Assembly: GCF_016907255.1 (NCBI RefSeq) | Contig: NZ_JAFBBQ010000001.1 | Span: 1,922,001-1,986,000, forward strand | Length of the DNA stretch: 64,000 bases | Reading direction: 5' to 3' | From: Microbacterium keratanolyticum | GTDB lineage: Bacteria > Actinomycetota > Actinomycetes > Actinomycetales > Microbacteriaceae | In this document: in pieces, positions 50,882-59,099 of the stretch | How positions within the stretch are numbered: position 1 is the stretch's first letter | Layout: each line of letters starts with the position of its first letter | Translations under genes and position numbers: made by a program | Notes under the pieces: model-generated | What the model saw: only the letters and a program-made list of their open reading frames with translations | Database searches by the model: none | What the model was told of the DNA's origin: nothing

Positions 50882-51727
50882 TTAGGTCGCACCGCCGACC
50901 AGAGCCTCGACCGTCTCGGGGCGACGCCGCGACCGATCTGTCAGCCGTGCGATGAGAGCTGCCGCGAGGACAAGTGCGGCCGCAGTGAAAGCTGTCGCGC
51001 CGACCAGCGCTGAGGACGGTTCGTCGATCACGCGGGCGACGCCGATCCAGGCGAGTCCCCAGGCGGTCGCGATCGCAGGGGCCAGGCGCCCGCGGCTCCA
51101 CAGCGCCGTCGCCACGGAGATCGTCGCTCCCACCACGATCACGATCAGCCCCCAGACCTCCGGGGGCCAGCCGAATCCGTCGAAACCGATCGCGACGAGC
51201 CACGCGGTGATGTTCGCGATCGTCGCGACGGTGACCCATCCGAGGTACAGACCCATCGTGGCATCCATCGTCAGCATGTCGACCCATCCGCGAGCGTCCA
51301 GCTGTCGCATCCGCACGAAGACGATGATCAGCACGAGCAGCAGCACGGCGATGATCACGACCGAGGCACCGAGGAAGCCCGCCTGCACGCTGAGGATCCA
51401 GAGCGCGTTCAGCACCTGAGAGGCCAGGATCCACCAGCCGAGCAGACGATGACGGAGCCGTGCGGCCTGACTGGGGAGCAGCTGCCAGATGGCGTAGCCG
51501 AGGAGCCCTGCGTAGATCACCGACCAGATCGAGAAGGCGGGACCGTAGGGGGCGAGCAGCGTGGCGTCCGCAGCGAGCGCGCCGCCCGCCGCATCCTGAA
51601 CCGGCGTACCGCCGAGCGCCCCGGAGCCGAGGAACGCCCCGAAGAGGGCGAGCAGCCCGCCGAGGAGGACGGTGACCTGCCGCACGCGATCTGCGGGGGT
51701 GGGGGTGTTCTCACTCGGTGTGCTCAT
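50882..51727 (-). CDS. TspO/MBR-like (tryptophan-rich sensory) membrane protein
   Basis: 281 aa. About eight hydrophobic helices; segment FSIWSVIYAGLLGYAIWQLLPSQ and QVLNALWILSVQAGF resemble tryptophan-rich sensory proteins, and GLAWIGVARVI near the end agrees. The length is nearly double that of the typical 160-aa TspO, which matches the longer bacterial group. Ligand unknown. ATG 6 bases after TACGGT on the minus strand (51739-51734): leaderless. Convergent with the AI-2E-type gene. Confidence 0.78.
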   Translation of the reverse strand: MSTPSENTPTPADRVRQVTVLLGGLLALFGAFLGSGALGGTPVQDAAGGALAADATLLAPYGPAFSIWSVIYAGLLGYAIWQLLPSQAARLRHRLLGWWILASQVLNALWILSVQAGFLGASVVIIAVLLLVLIIVFVRMRQLDARGWVDMLTMDATMGLYLGWVTVATIANITAWLVAIGFDGFGWPPEVWGLIVIVVGATISVATALWSRGRLAPAIATAWGLAWIGVARVIDEPSSALVGATAFTAAALVLAAALIARLTDRSRRRPETVEALVGGAT

Positions 51728-51804
51728 GCTGGCACCGTACCGAGCGTGATGCCATCGCGGAAGAGGGGTTGCGGCGGGGTGGATTCTCTGAGATGTGCGG
51801 ATGC

Positions 51805-52491
51805 TCAGGCAGAGCCGTAGAGCCGTGCGATGTCAGGTGAGTCGAGTCCGTGCCCGTAGGTGGGTCGCTGCGGCCATCCCTCTGGCACATCCTGCCATTC
51901 CTCCTGGCGTCCGTAGGGCAGGACGTCCATGAGGCCGTGCAGGTAGCCGAGCTGCTCGGTGCCGCGCGCGTCGGTGTGCCACGCGCGATAGACCGTGTCG
52001 CCTGAACGGACGAAGGTGTTGATCGCGAAGCCTTCGCCGGGAGCAGCACCCATGTCGGCACCGAAAGGGCTCTCGGCGCTCGAGTACCAGGTCATCTGGT
52101 TGCCGACGCGGTCGCGGTAGGCGAGCGCCTCGTCCAGCGGGCCGTTCGTCACGATGACGAACCGGGCGTCGTACTCCTCCTGGAGGAAGTCCAGGCGCGT
52201 GAACTGCGAGGTGTACCCCGTGCATCCCGGGCACTGCCACGTCTCGTGCGGGAACCACATGTGGTGGTAGGTGATCAGCTGTGAGTGCCCGTCGAACATC
52301 TCCGCGAGGGTGACGGGGCCGTCTGCGCTCTGCAGGGTGTACGTCGGCAGCTCGACGACGGGAAGCCGCCGTCGCTGGGCTGCGATCGCATCGAGCTCGC
52401 GTGTCGCCGCCTTCTCGCGTACGCGCAGGGCGTCGAGGTCGCGTCGCCACGATGCGGCATCGACGATCGGCGGCAGGGGGAGATCGCTCAT
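51805..52491 (-). CDS. DUF899 family thioredoxin-fold protein
   Basis: 228 aa. The thioredoxin-like motif is FPHETWQCPGCTGYTSQF with C87-P-G-C90, preceded by SQLITYHHMWF and followed by ARFVIVTNGPLDEALAYRDRVG and TWYSSAESPFGADMG, all typical of DUF899. Function unknown, possibly a thiol-disulfide or peroxide-related protein. GGAGG precedes the ATG. It lies 22 bases downstream of the exporter gene on the same strand, so it belongs to the marR-MFS transcription unit. Confidence 0.9.
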   Translation of the reverse strand: MSDLPLPPIVDAASWRRDLDALRVREKAATRELDAIAAQRRRLPVVELPTYTLQSADGPVTLAEMFDGHSQLITYHHMWFPHETWQCPGCTGYTSQFTRLDFLQEEYDARFVIVTNGPLDEALAYRDRVGNQMTWYSSAESPFGADMGAAPGEGFAINTFVRSGDTVYRAWHTDARGTEQLGYLHGLMDVLPYGRQEEWQDVPEGWPQRPTYGHGLDSPDIARLYGSA

Positions 52492-52512
52492 GAGAAGCCT
52501 CCAGTGAGAGTC

Positions 52513-53910
52513 TTACGTCTGCGCCCGCTCCGGAGGGGCGTCGACCGGGTCAACGGGCACGGCGGGCGGGCGACGGATGCCGATCCACGACACGATCCCG
52601 CCGAGGGCCATGAGGATCGCGGTCACCCACGCCGCCGTGTGGAATCCGGCGAGGTCCAGCGTGCCTCCCACGATCGTGGCGAGCAGCGCCACGACGAGCA
52701 GACCGGCCACGCGGGCGACGGCGTTGTTCACGGCCGAGGCGATGCCAGAACGGCTCTCGTCGATGGCACCGAGGATGGCGGAGGTCAGCGGCGCGACCGT
52801 GATCGCAAGGCCAAGGCCGAGCACGGTCACCGACGGCAGCACCTGCCACCAGTAGTTGAAGTCGAGGGATACCGTCAGGAGCAGGATGGCGCCGACGCCC
52901 ATGACCAGCGGACCCACGGTCATGAAGATGCGCGGTCCGAAGCGGCCGGCGAGAGCGCCTGCCCGCGAGCTCAACAGCACCATGAGCACCGTCGTCGGCA
53001 GACTCGCGAGACCCGCGAGTGTCGCGCTCAGGCCCGCACCCTGCTGCAGATACACGCCGATCACGAAGCCGTTCAGGGCGAGGGCGGCGTACACGAAGAG
53101 AGTCGCGAGATTGCCCCAGCCGAAGTTGCGCACAGTGAACAGCGAGAGGGGCATGAGCGGAGCGTCCGACCCCTTCTGTCGCATCAGGAAGAGGGCGAAC
53201 AGCGCCGCACCGCCGAGGGCGGGGACCCAGATCGCAGGCGAGTCCCAGCCGAGGTTCGGCTGCTCGATGAGTGCGAACACGACGGCCCCGAGGCCGACAG
53301 CACAGAGCGCGCCGCTGACCCAGTCGACCCGGGCGCCCCGGGGGTGCTGGGGGAGATCGAGCCGCGCCAGCAGGAACAGCGTCACAGCGATCGGCACGAC
53401 GTTGATGAGGAACACCCAGCGCCAGGAGGCGTAGTCGACGAAGAGGCCGCCCATGAGTGGCCCGATGAGGAAGGCGGCGGTCGTGAACGCCGTCCAGGCG
53501 CCGATCGCCCGTGCCTGCACCTCGCCGCGCATGGTCGCGGTGATCAGGGCGAGCGAACTCGGTACGAGCAGAGCACCGGCGGCCCCTTGAAGCGTGCGGG
53601 AGATGATCAGGATCAGCGGGTCGGGCGCGAGTGCGACGGCGACGGATGCGATGCCGAAGGCGATGAGGCCCACCCGCATGATGAGTACGCGACCGTACGC
53701 GTCGGAGAGGGAGCCGGCCAGGAGGATGAGTGCGCTCAGCGTGATGAGATACGAGTCCACGACCCACTGCTGCGTGGTGATGCCCCCGCCGAGTTCGCGG
53801 CTGATCGCCGGCAGGGCGACGGTCACGACGCTCCCGTCGAGGAAGGTCACGAAGGAGGCCAGGATCGCGACGACGACGACGCCGCGCTGCGTGGAAGTGA
53901 ACGTGGTCAC
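52513..53910 (-). CDS. MFS transporter, DHA2 (EmrB/QacA) drug-exporter type
   Basis: 465 aa with 14 predicted helices. Motifs are FVTFLDGSVVTVALPAI (motif D1), WVVDSYLITLSALILLAGSLSDAYGRVLIMRVGL (motif A, GxLsDxxGR), and LQGAAGALLVPSSLALI (motif C). This family expels drugs, bile or lipids using the proton gradient. Start overlaps the upstream MarR stop by 4 bases, so regulator and exporter are cotranscribed. The placement next to a MarR gene that also faces the carotenoid operon means its expression may respond to the same signal. Confidence 0.93.
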   Translation of the reverse strand: MTTFTSTQRGVVVVAILASFVTFLDGSVVTVALPAISRELGGGITTQQWVVDSYLITLSALILLAGSLSDAYGRVLIMRVGLIAFGIASVAVALAPDPLILIISRTLQGAAGALLVPSSLALITATMRGEVQARAIGAWTAFTTAAFLIGPLMGGLFVDYASWRWVFLINVVPIAVTLFLLARLDLPQHPRGARVDWVSGALCAVGLGAVVFALIEQPNLGWDSPAIWVPALGGAALFALFLMRQKGSDAPLMPLSLFTVRNFGWGNLATLFVYAALALNGFVIGVYLQQGAGLSATLAGLASLPTTVLMVLLSSRAGALAGRFGPRIFMTVGPLVMGVGAILLLTVSLDFNYWWQVLPSVTVLGLGLAITVAPLTSAILGAIDESRSGIASAVNNAVARVAGLLVVALLATIVGGTLDLAGFHTAAWVTAILMALGGIVSWIGIRRPPAVPVDPVDAPPERAQT

Positions 53911-54428
53911 ACGCTGAGCGTACGCCCGTCGGGGATGCTGCGGGAGGGACTCTGCGCGTCCGACTCCTGCTCGTCGAGAGCCTCGCTGATCGCGGTGATG
54001 ACGCGGGTGGCCGCGGCGAGCTCATCGTCGGTGAAGTCGGCGACGGCTCCGCGCATGGCTCGCAGGCGCACGCCGAAGAGTCGGAAGAACTCCGACTTGG
54101 CGAAGTCTGTGAGGGTCACGACGCGGGCGCGGCGGTCGACCGGGTGCGGCCCGCGGAGAACGTGTCCGGACGCCACGAGCCGGTCGAGCAGCTTGGTGGT
54201 CGAGGCCGTCGAGATGCGCAGGTGCCGGGCGATGTCGGCGGGGGTGACCTGCGCGCCGCTCTCGGCGCGCATGATCAGCAGCCGGAGCGCGGCGATGTCG
54301 GTGATGTTCATGTCCATGCCGAGCTTCATGCCGGTGCTCATCCGGTCATGGGAGTCGCCGAAGGAACGCACGGCGCGAAGCACGTCCATGATGATGGCTT
54401 CGCGTTCTCCCATCGGGGATTCGCGCAC
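53907..54428 (-). CDS. MarR-family regulator divergent from the carotenoid operon (CrtR-like)
   Basis: 173 aa. Winged-helix core: DIAALRLLIMRAESGAQVTPADIARHLRISTASTTKLLDRLVASGHVLRGPHPVDRRARVVTLTDFAK, with the DxRxR wing, and flanking dimerisation helices. Start GTG 54428 after GGAGGAAGAA. In Corynebacterium a MarR protein (CrtR) encoded next to the crt operon represses it and responds to isoprenoid pyrophosphates; position, family and the palindrome between the two starts all agree, so I call it CrtR-like. Here it also heads an MFS exporter gene, unlike that model. The effector is not deducible. Confidence 0.88.
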   Translation of the reverse strand: MRESPMGEREAIIMDVLRAVRSFGDSHDRMSTGMKLGMDMNITDIAALRLLIMRAESGAQVTPADIARHLRISTASTTKLLDRLVASGHVLRGPHPVDRRARVVTLTDFAKSEFFRLFGVRLRAMRGAVADFTDDELAAATRVITAISEALDEQESDAQSPSRSIPDGRTLSV

Positions 54429-54459
54429 TTCTTCCTCCCGCAGTCCCGCAACTCAGTAT

Positions 54460-54505
54460 TTCATCATGCAATGAGTTCGGTTATATTGCTAGAGAAACTA
54501 GCGAT
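54460..54505 (+). promoter_or_regulatory. crt operon promoter with MarR-type palindrome
   Basis: TTCATC (54460-54465) and TATATT (54482-54487) are 16 bp apart. Immediately downstream is ATTGCTAG-AGAAA-CTAGCGAT (54485-54505) with a perfect GCTAG/CTAGC core (54488-54502), over the likely transcription start. A repressor bound there would block initiation. A second, weaker repeat ACTCA/TGAGT (54451/54472) could belong to the divergent marR promoter. Confidence 0.78.
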
Positions 54506-54508
54506 TGG

Positions 54509-55057
54509 ATGCACATGGGTCACGAAGAACGCGTCGTCCTGGTCGACGACGACGGGCAGCCGATCGGTACAGCGCTCAAGAACGAGGTGCATCACGACAC
54601 CACTCCGCTGCACCTCGCGTTCTCCTGCCATGTCTTCGACGACAACGGCCGGATGCTGATGACACGTCGAGCGCTCACGAAGAAGACCTGGCCCGGAGTG
54701 TGGACGAACTCCTTCTGCGGGCACCCCGGCCCAGATGAGCCGATGGAGGAGGCGATCCGTCGTCGGGCACAGCAGGAACTCGGCCTCGAACTCACTGACA
54801 TCACCCCACTGCTCCCGGACTTCCGCTACTCGGCTGTCGATGCGAGCGGCACGGTCGAGAACGAGATCTGCCCGGTGTACACCGCGCGCGCGACATCGGC
54901 GGTGCGACCCGACGCGACTGAGGTTGCAGAGTTCGTCTGGGCTGATCCGAAGGATCTGCGCACAGCGGTGCGGGCGGCCCCCTTCGCATTCAGTCCGTGG
55001 TTCGAGCAGCAGCTCGACGAGATTGCCACAGGAGAGAAGACGCCATGGGCAGCGTGA
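54509..55057 (+). CDS. idi: Isopentenyl-diphosphate delta-isomerase, type I
   Basis: 182 aa, Nudix fold. Catalytic Cys70 lies in TNSFCGHPGPDEPMEEAIRRRAQQELG, and the second catalytic Glu is in TVENEICPVY. The N-terminus KNEVHHDTTPLHLAFSCHVF and LTKKTWPGVW complete the family pattern. It interconverts IPP and DMAPP, the first step of the pathway encoded by the operon. ATG 54509 lies about 15 bases after the predicted transcription start; 54515 is an alternative. It overlaps crtE by 13 bases. Confidence 0.96.
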   Translation: MHMGHEERVVLVDDDGQPIGTALKNEVHHDTTPLHLAFSCHVFDDNGRMLMTRRALTKKTWPGVWTNSFCGHPGPDEPMEEAIRRRAQQELGLELTDITPLLPDFRYSAVDASGTVENEICPVYTARATSAVRPDATEVAEFVWADPKDLRTAVRAAPFAFSPWFEQQLDEIATGEKTPWAA

Positions 55058-56070
55058 GCGACCACGATCGCGTCGATGAGGAGATCTCGTGCATCATCGA
55101 CGAGCTTCCGCTGCCCGGGGCATCCGGACACGCGCTCCGTGCGCAGATGCGCGCAGCGACCACCGGAGGAAAGCGGTTCCGCCCGCGCCTCGTGCTGGAG
55201 TCTTTCCGTGCCTTCGCTTCGTCGAGCCCGTTCCCCGACAGCCTCTGGCGGGTGGCCGCCGGCTACGAGATCCTGCACGCGGCCTTCGTCGTGCACGACG
55301 ACATCATCGACCAGGACACCCACCGCCGTGGTCGCTTGAATGTGCGCGGGGATCTGGCGCGCCAGGCGCAGACCGCCGGAGAAGACGAAGCAGCCAGCAC
55401 CCGCATCGGAGACGCGGGCGCGCTCCTCGTCGGGGACCTGCTGCTGTATGCCGCCTCCCGAACCATCCTCACCGCAGACGCGGAAGCACCCGTGCGGGCA
55501 CGGCTCGCCGCGCACCTCGATGCCGCGCTCGCCGTGTCGGCGGCCGGGGAGTGGGAAGACGCGACCCGCGCAGGCGCGGACCGCGACGCAGCCCTGGGGA
55601 TGACCGCCAACAAGACCGCGGTCTACTCGTTCACGGCGCCGTTGTGCGCGGGTGCGGCGCTGGCCGGCGCCGATGAGGACGCAGAGCAGACTCTGCGCGC
55701 GGTCGCCCACGAGCTCGGGGTGGCGTTTCAACTCGCCGACGACCTCATCGGGGCCTTCGGGACCGACGCGCAGGCCGGACGGGAAAGCGGTGCGGATCTG
55801 CGCGAAGGCAAGCGCACACCCCTCGTGGCGCTGGCGCAGGAGAGTGCCGAGTGGCCGGAGGTCGAGGGTGCGCTCGCGCTCGCGAACACGGGCCCCGTCG
55901 CGGTGCGCCGTGCACAGCGGATGCTCGAGCGCAGTGGTGCGCGGGACCGGACCGTCGTTCTGCTGCGCGGACACCTGGAGCGGGCGCGGGCGCAGGCCGC
56001 TGAGCTGCCCGTGGGGATCGTGATGCTCGTCGAAGATGTGGCCGCCGAGATCGAAGGGCGAGTGCCATGA
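55045..56070 (+). CDS. crtE: Geranylgeranyl diphosphate synthase
   Basis: 341 aa. The polyprenyl synthase signature includes GGKRFRP (41-47), the first Asp-rich motif VVHDDIIDQ (Asp85/Asp86/Asp89), the KTA-type NKTAVYSF, and a second Asp-rich region ADDLIGAFG in which the last Asp of DDxxD is Gly, as is common in actinobacterial short-chain synthases. It makes GGPP for phytoene. ATG 55045 has RBS AGGAGAGAAG inside idi. Stop overlaps crtB (ATGA). Confidence 0.94.
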   Translation: MGSVSDHDRVDEEISCIIDELPLPGASGHALRAQMRAATTGGKRFRPRLVLESFRAFASSSPFPDSLWRVAAGYEILHAAFVVHDDIIDQDTHRRGRLNVRGDLARQAQTAGEDEAASTRIGDAGALLVGDLLLYAASRTILTADAEAPVRARLAAHLDAALAVSAAGEWEDATRAGADRDAALGMTANKTAVYSFTAPLCAGAALAGADEDAEQTLRAVAHELGVAFQLADDLIGAFGTDAQAGRESGADLREGKRTPLVALAQESAEWPEVEGALALANTGPVAVRRAQRMLERSGARDRTVVLLRGHLERARAQAAELPVGIVMLVEDVAAEIEGRVP

Positions 56071-56927
56071 GCCGCAGACTCAGCGACAGCGAGCGCTACG
56101 ACGAGACCGCGTCCGCCGCCGCCGCTGTGGTGATCGGCCACTACTCCACCTCGTTCTCTCTCGCGACGCGGATGTTCGGTCCACGCGTACGCCCCCACGT
56201 GCGCAACGTCTACGCGCTGGTGCGCATCGCCGACGAGATCGTGGACGGGCCGGGACGAGGAGCATGCCGTGATGCCGAGGCGCTGCGGACGCTCATCGAC
56301 GCCCTGGAGAGTGAGACCCTGTCGGCGGTGGCATCTGGCTTCAGCACCGATCTCATCGTCCACGCCTTCGCGCAGACCGCGCGCGAGAGCGGCATCACCG
56401 AGGGACTGATCCGCCCGTTCTTCGACTCGATGCGCACCGACATCGACGTGACCGCACATGACTCCACATCGCACGACCGCTACGTCTACGGCTCGGCGGA
56501 GGTGGTCGGACTCATGTGCCTGCAGGTCTTCCTCAACGCGGGCTACCACCGGGCGCGGACCGCTCCCGCGCATCTCACCGCGGGAGCGCGGCGCCTCGGG
56601 GCGGCCTTTCAGGACATCAACTTCCTCCGCGACAGCGCGCACGACCGTCAGGTCCTCGGGCGTGACTACGTCGGCGCAGATGACCCGGCCCAGCGCGAAG
56701 AGGTGCTGCGGCGCATCCGACACGATCTGAATGCGGCCGCACGCGTCATCCCCGACCTTCCGCCGGATTGCCGCCGTGCCGTGATCCTCGCGCACCAGCT
56801 GTTCAGCGCGCTCGCCCGACGCCTGGAGACGAACCCGACCGAGCGGGCGTCGGTGCCAACATCGGCCAAGGCGTTCATCGCCGTCCGCGCGCTTCTCGGC
56901 GGCTCGGCGAGCGAGGTCGCGGCATGA
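56067..56927 (+). CDS. crtB: Phytoene synthase
   Basis: 286 aa. Squalene/phytoene synthase marks: YSTSFSLATRMF, first Asp-rich motif RIADEIVDG (Asp56-Asp60), YVYGSAEVVGLMC, and second motif AAFQDINFLRDSAHD. It condenses two GGPP to phytoene. Both flanking junctions are 4-base ATGA overlaps, so its dosage is coupled to CrtE and CrtI. Confidence 0.96.
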   Translation: MSRRLSDSERYDETASAAAAVVIGHYSTSFSLATRMFGPRVRPHVRNVYALVRIADEIVDGPGRGACRDAEALRTLIDALESETLSAVASGFSTDLIVHAFAQTARESGITEGLIRPFFDSMRTDIDVTAHDSTSHDRYVYGSAEVVGLMCLQVFLNAGYHRARTAPAHLTAGARRLGAAFQDINFLRDSAHDRQVLGRDYVGADDPAQREEVLRRIRHDLNAAARVIPDLPPDCRRAVILAHQLFSALARRLETNPTERASVPTSAKAFIAVRALLGGSASEVAA

Positions 56928-58453
56928 GTCACGTGATCGTGATCGGCGGGGGAGTGTCAGGTCTTGCCACCGCTGCGCTGCTCGCCGCCGACGGCCACGA
57001 CGTCGAACTGCACGAGGCGCGCGATCAGCTCGGCGGACGCGCGGGCACGTGGGAGAAAGACGGCTTCCGCTTCGACACCGGGCCCAGCTGGTACCTGATG
57101 CCCGAGGTGTTCGAGCACTTCTTCGCTCTGCTCGGCACGAGCGCCGACGAACAGCTCGATCTGGTCGCCCTCGACCCCGCATATCGTGTGTACAGCGAGG
57201 GACATCCGCCCTTCGATGTCGTGAGCGGACGGGCGCAGGCCGTCGCGCTCTTCGAGTCGATCGAGGCGGGCGCGGGGGCCAAGATCGATCGCTATCTGGA
57301 TGCGGCCGAGCACGCGTACCACCTCTCCGTCGACCACTTCCTCTACGACGGCTACCAGAATCTGTCCGGCCTGCGGCATCCGGCCGTGCTGCGCAGCGCG
57401 CCCCAGCTCGTGCCGTCGCTGAGCCGTTCCCTGGCGAGGCACGTCGACGCCCGCTTCACCGACACGCGGCTGCGCCAGGTGCTCGGCTACCCGGCGGTGT
57501 TCCTCGGGGGCACGCCCTACACCGTGCCCGCCCTGTATCAGCTGATGAGTCACCTCGACCTCAACGACGGGGTGCTCTACCCGCAGGGCGGCATGTACAC
57601 GTTCGTCGCCGCGTTGGAGCGCCTCGCGCGCGAGCGCGGCGTGCGCGTGCACCTGGGCAGTGACGTGCGGCGGATGCTGGTGAGCGATGGTCGTGCGCAC
57701 GGCGTCGAGCTCGCCGACGGAACCACTCATGACGCTGACCTCGTCGTCGCCGCCACCGATCTGCACCACCTCGAAGCCGACCTTCTCGGTGGCGCCAGCA
57801 CCGGACGGAGACGTGAGCGCACACCGAGTTCGGGGGCGCTGCTTCTGCTGCTCGGCGTGCGCGGTGAGGTGCCGCAGCTGGCTCACCACACACTGCTGTT
57901 CACCGCCGACTGGCAGCAGAACTTCGATGCGATCACCCGCGCCGGCGGCCACATCCCCGATCCTGCGTCGCTGTACGTCTGCGCCGCGTCGCAGACGGAT
58001 CCCTCGGTCGCGCCCACGGGAGACACGAACCTCTTCGTGCTCGTCCCCGCACCCGCGAACCCGGAATCCGGGGCGGGGGGAATCGACCGCGGTGGCGACG
58101 AGGAGATCGAGCGGACCGCCGATCGTGTCATCGCACAGATCGCCCAATGGTGCGACATTCCGGACCTGGCCGAGCGCATCGTCGTGCGCCGCACGATCAC
58201 GCCGCAGGACTTCGCGACCGACCTGCGCACCTGGCAGGGCAACGCTCTCGGGATGGCGCACACGCTGCGACAGAGTGCGCTGCTGCGCGATCGCAACACG
58301 GTTCCGGGGATCGACGGGCTCTACCGGGTGGGCGCCGACGTCACGCCCGGAATCGGCCTGCCGATGTGCCTGATCTCGGCCGAGATCGTCACCAAGCTCG
58401 TCCGCGGTGAGACAGCGCCCGGGCGCATCGGCGCGCTGCGGAGCGCGCTCTGA
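56924..58453 (+). CDS. crtI: Phytoene desaturase (lycopene-forming)
   Basis: 509 aa. N-terminal FAD-binding VIVIGGGVSGLATAALLAADGHDVELHEA, then RAGTWEKDGFRFDTGPSWYL, and the C-terminal carotenoid-desaturase signature YRVGADVTPGIGLPMCLISAEIV. It introduces four double bonds to give lycopene, the substrate of CrtEb. A four-base ATGA overlap couples it to crtB, and its TGA shares one base with crtYe ATG (TGATG). Confidence 0.96.
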   Translation: MSHVIVIGGGVSGLATAALLAADGHDVELHEARDQLGGRAGTWEKDGFRFDTGPSWYLMPEVFEHFFALLGTSADEQLDLVALDPAYRVYSEGHPPFDVVSGRAQAVALFESIEAGAGAKIDRYLDAAEHAYHLSVDHFLYDGYQNLSGLRHPAVLRSAPQLVPSLSRSLARHVDARFTDTRLRQVLGYPAVFLGGTPYTVPALYQLMSHLDLNDGVLYPQGGMYTFVAALERLARERGVRVHLGSDVRRMLVSDGRAHGVELADGTTHDADLVVAATDLHHLEADLLGGASTGRRRERTPSSGALLLLLGVRGEVPQLAHHTLLFTADWQQNFDAITRAGGHIPDPASLYVCAASQTDPSVAPTGDTNLFVLVPAPANPESGAGGIDRGGDEEIERTADRVIAQIAQWCDIPDLAERIVVRRTITPQDFATDLRTWQGNALGMAHTLRQSALLRDRNTVPGIDGLYRVGADVTPGIGLPMCLISAEIVTKLVRGETAPGRIGALRSAL

Positions 58454-58782
58454 TGCCGGGCCTGTACCTGGCGGCGATCCTCGTGTCGGCGGCGGGCGTC
58501 GCCGTCTGCGATGCGCGCTGGCGGCTCGCCCTCTGGCGCGATCGCCGTCGTACGCTGCTTCTGCTCGCGATCGGATGGGGGTTCCTGCTCGTCTGGGACA
58601 TCGTCGGGATTGCGGCCGGGGTGTTCGTGAAGGGGACGGGCCCGTGGTTTCTGGGCATCGACCTCGCTCCTCATCTGCCCCTCGAAGAGCCGTTCTTCCT
58701 CGCCTTCCTCACGTATCTCACGCTCGTGCTGATCGGTGCGGGCGAGAAGTTGTGGCGCCGACGAGGAGCGGATGCCGCGTGA
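58453..58782 (+). CDS. crtYe: C50 carotenoid cyclase subunit (CrtYe-type lycopene cyclase domain)
   Basis: 109 aa with three hydrophobic helices (LYLAAILVSAAGVAVCDARW; LLLLAIGWGFLLVWDIVGIAAGVF; LPLEEPFFLAFLTYLTLVLIG). The conserved pieces FVKGTGPWFLGIDLAPHLPLEEPFF match the heterodimeric lycopene cyclase small subunits of actinobacteria. Together with the next gene it closes the end rings of the C50 carotenoid. Overlaps both neighbours, GTGA with crtYf. The name by ring type (epsilon, gamma or beta) cannot be fixed from sequence alone. Confidence 0.88.
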   Translation: MPGLYLAAILVSAAGVAVCDARWRLALWRDRRRTLLLLAIGWGFLLVWDIVGIAAGVFVKGTGPWFLGIDLAPHLPLEEPFFLAFLTYLTLVLIGAGEKLWRRRGADAA

Positions 58783-59099
58783 CCTACCTGCTCATCAGCC
58801 TGCCGTTCCTCGCCGTGACCGTGCTCACGGTCGCGGTCTCCGCTCGCGTTCCCGGCATCGGGCGGCGCTTGCTCGTGTCATCCGCGGCATTCGTCGTGCT
58901 CTTCGTTCTCACCGCCATCTTCGACAACCTCATGATCAGCGCAGGCCTCTTCACCTACCCGGAGCCCCTCATCAGCGGCATTCGCATCTTCCTCGCTCCC
59001 ATTGAGGACTTCGCCTATCCGCTCTGTCTCGCCTTCGGGCTGCCGGCGCTCGCAGCACTCCTCGCGCAGAAGACCGCGCGAAAGAAAGAGAGCGCCTGA
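58779..59099 (+). CDS. crtYf: C50 carotenoid cyclase subunit (CrtYf-type)
   Basis: 106 aa from GTG 58779. Three hydrophobic helices, with the diagnostic AIFDNLMISAGLFTYPEPLISGIRIFLAPIEDFAYPLCLAFGLPAL (IEDF and YP motifs of lycopene cyclase domains). It is the partner of CrtYe; neither alone is expected to be active. A longer open frame beginning at 58407 overlaps crtYe and is an artefact. Its end overlaps crtEb (TGATG). Confidence 0.88.
   Translation: MTYLLISLPFLAVTVLTVAVSARVPGIGRRLLVSSAAFVVLFVLTAIFDNLMISAGLFTYPEPLISGIRIFLAPIEDFAYPLCLAFGLPALAALLAQKTARKKESA

Noticed and set aside
52285..54474. 729-codon plus-strand frame opposite DUF899, MFS and MarR genes
   Set aside because: Runs antisense through three recognised genes; repetitive charged composition expected from antisense of GC-rich membrane-protein genes.
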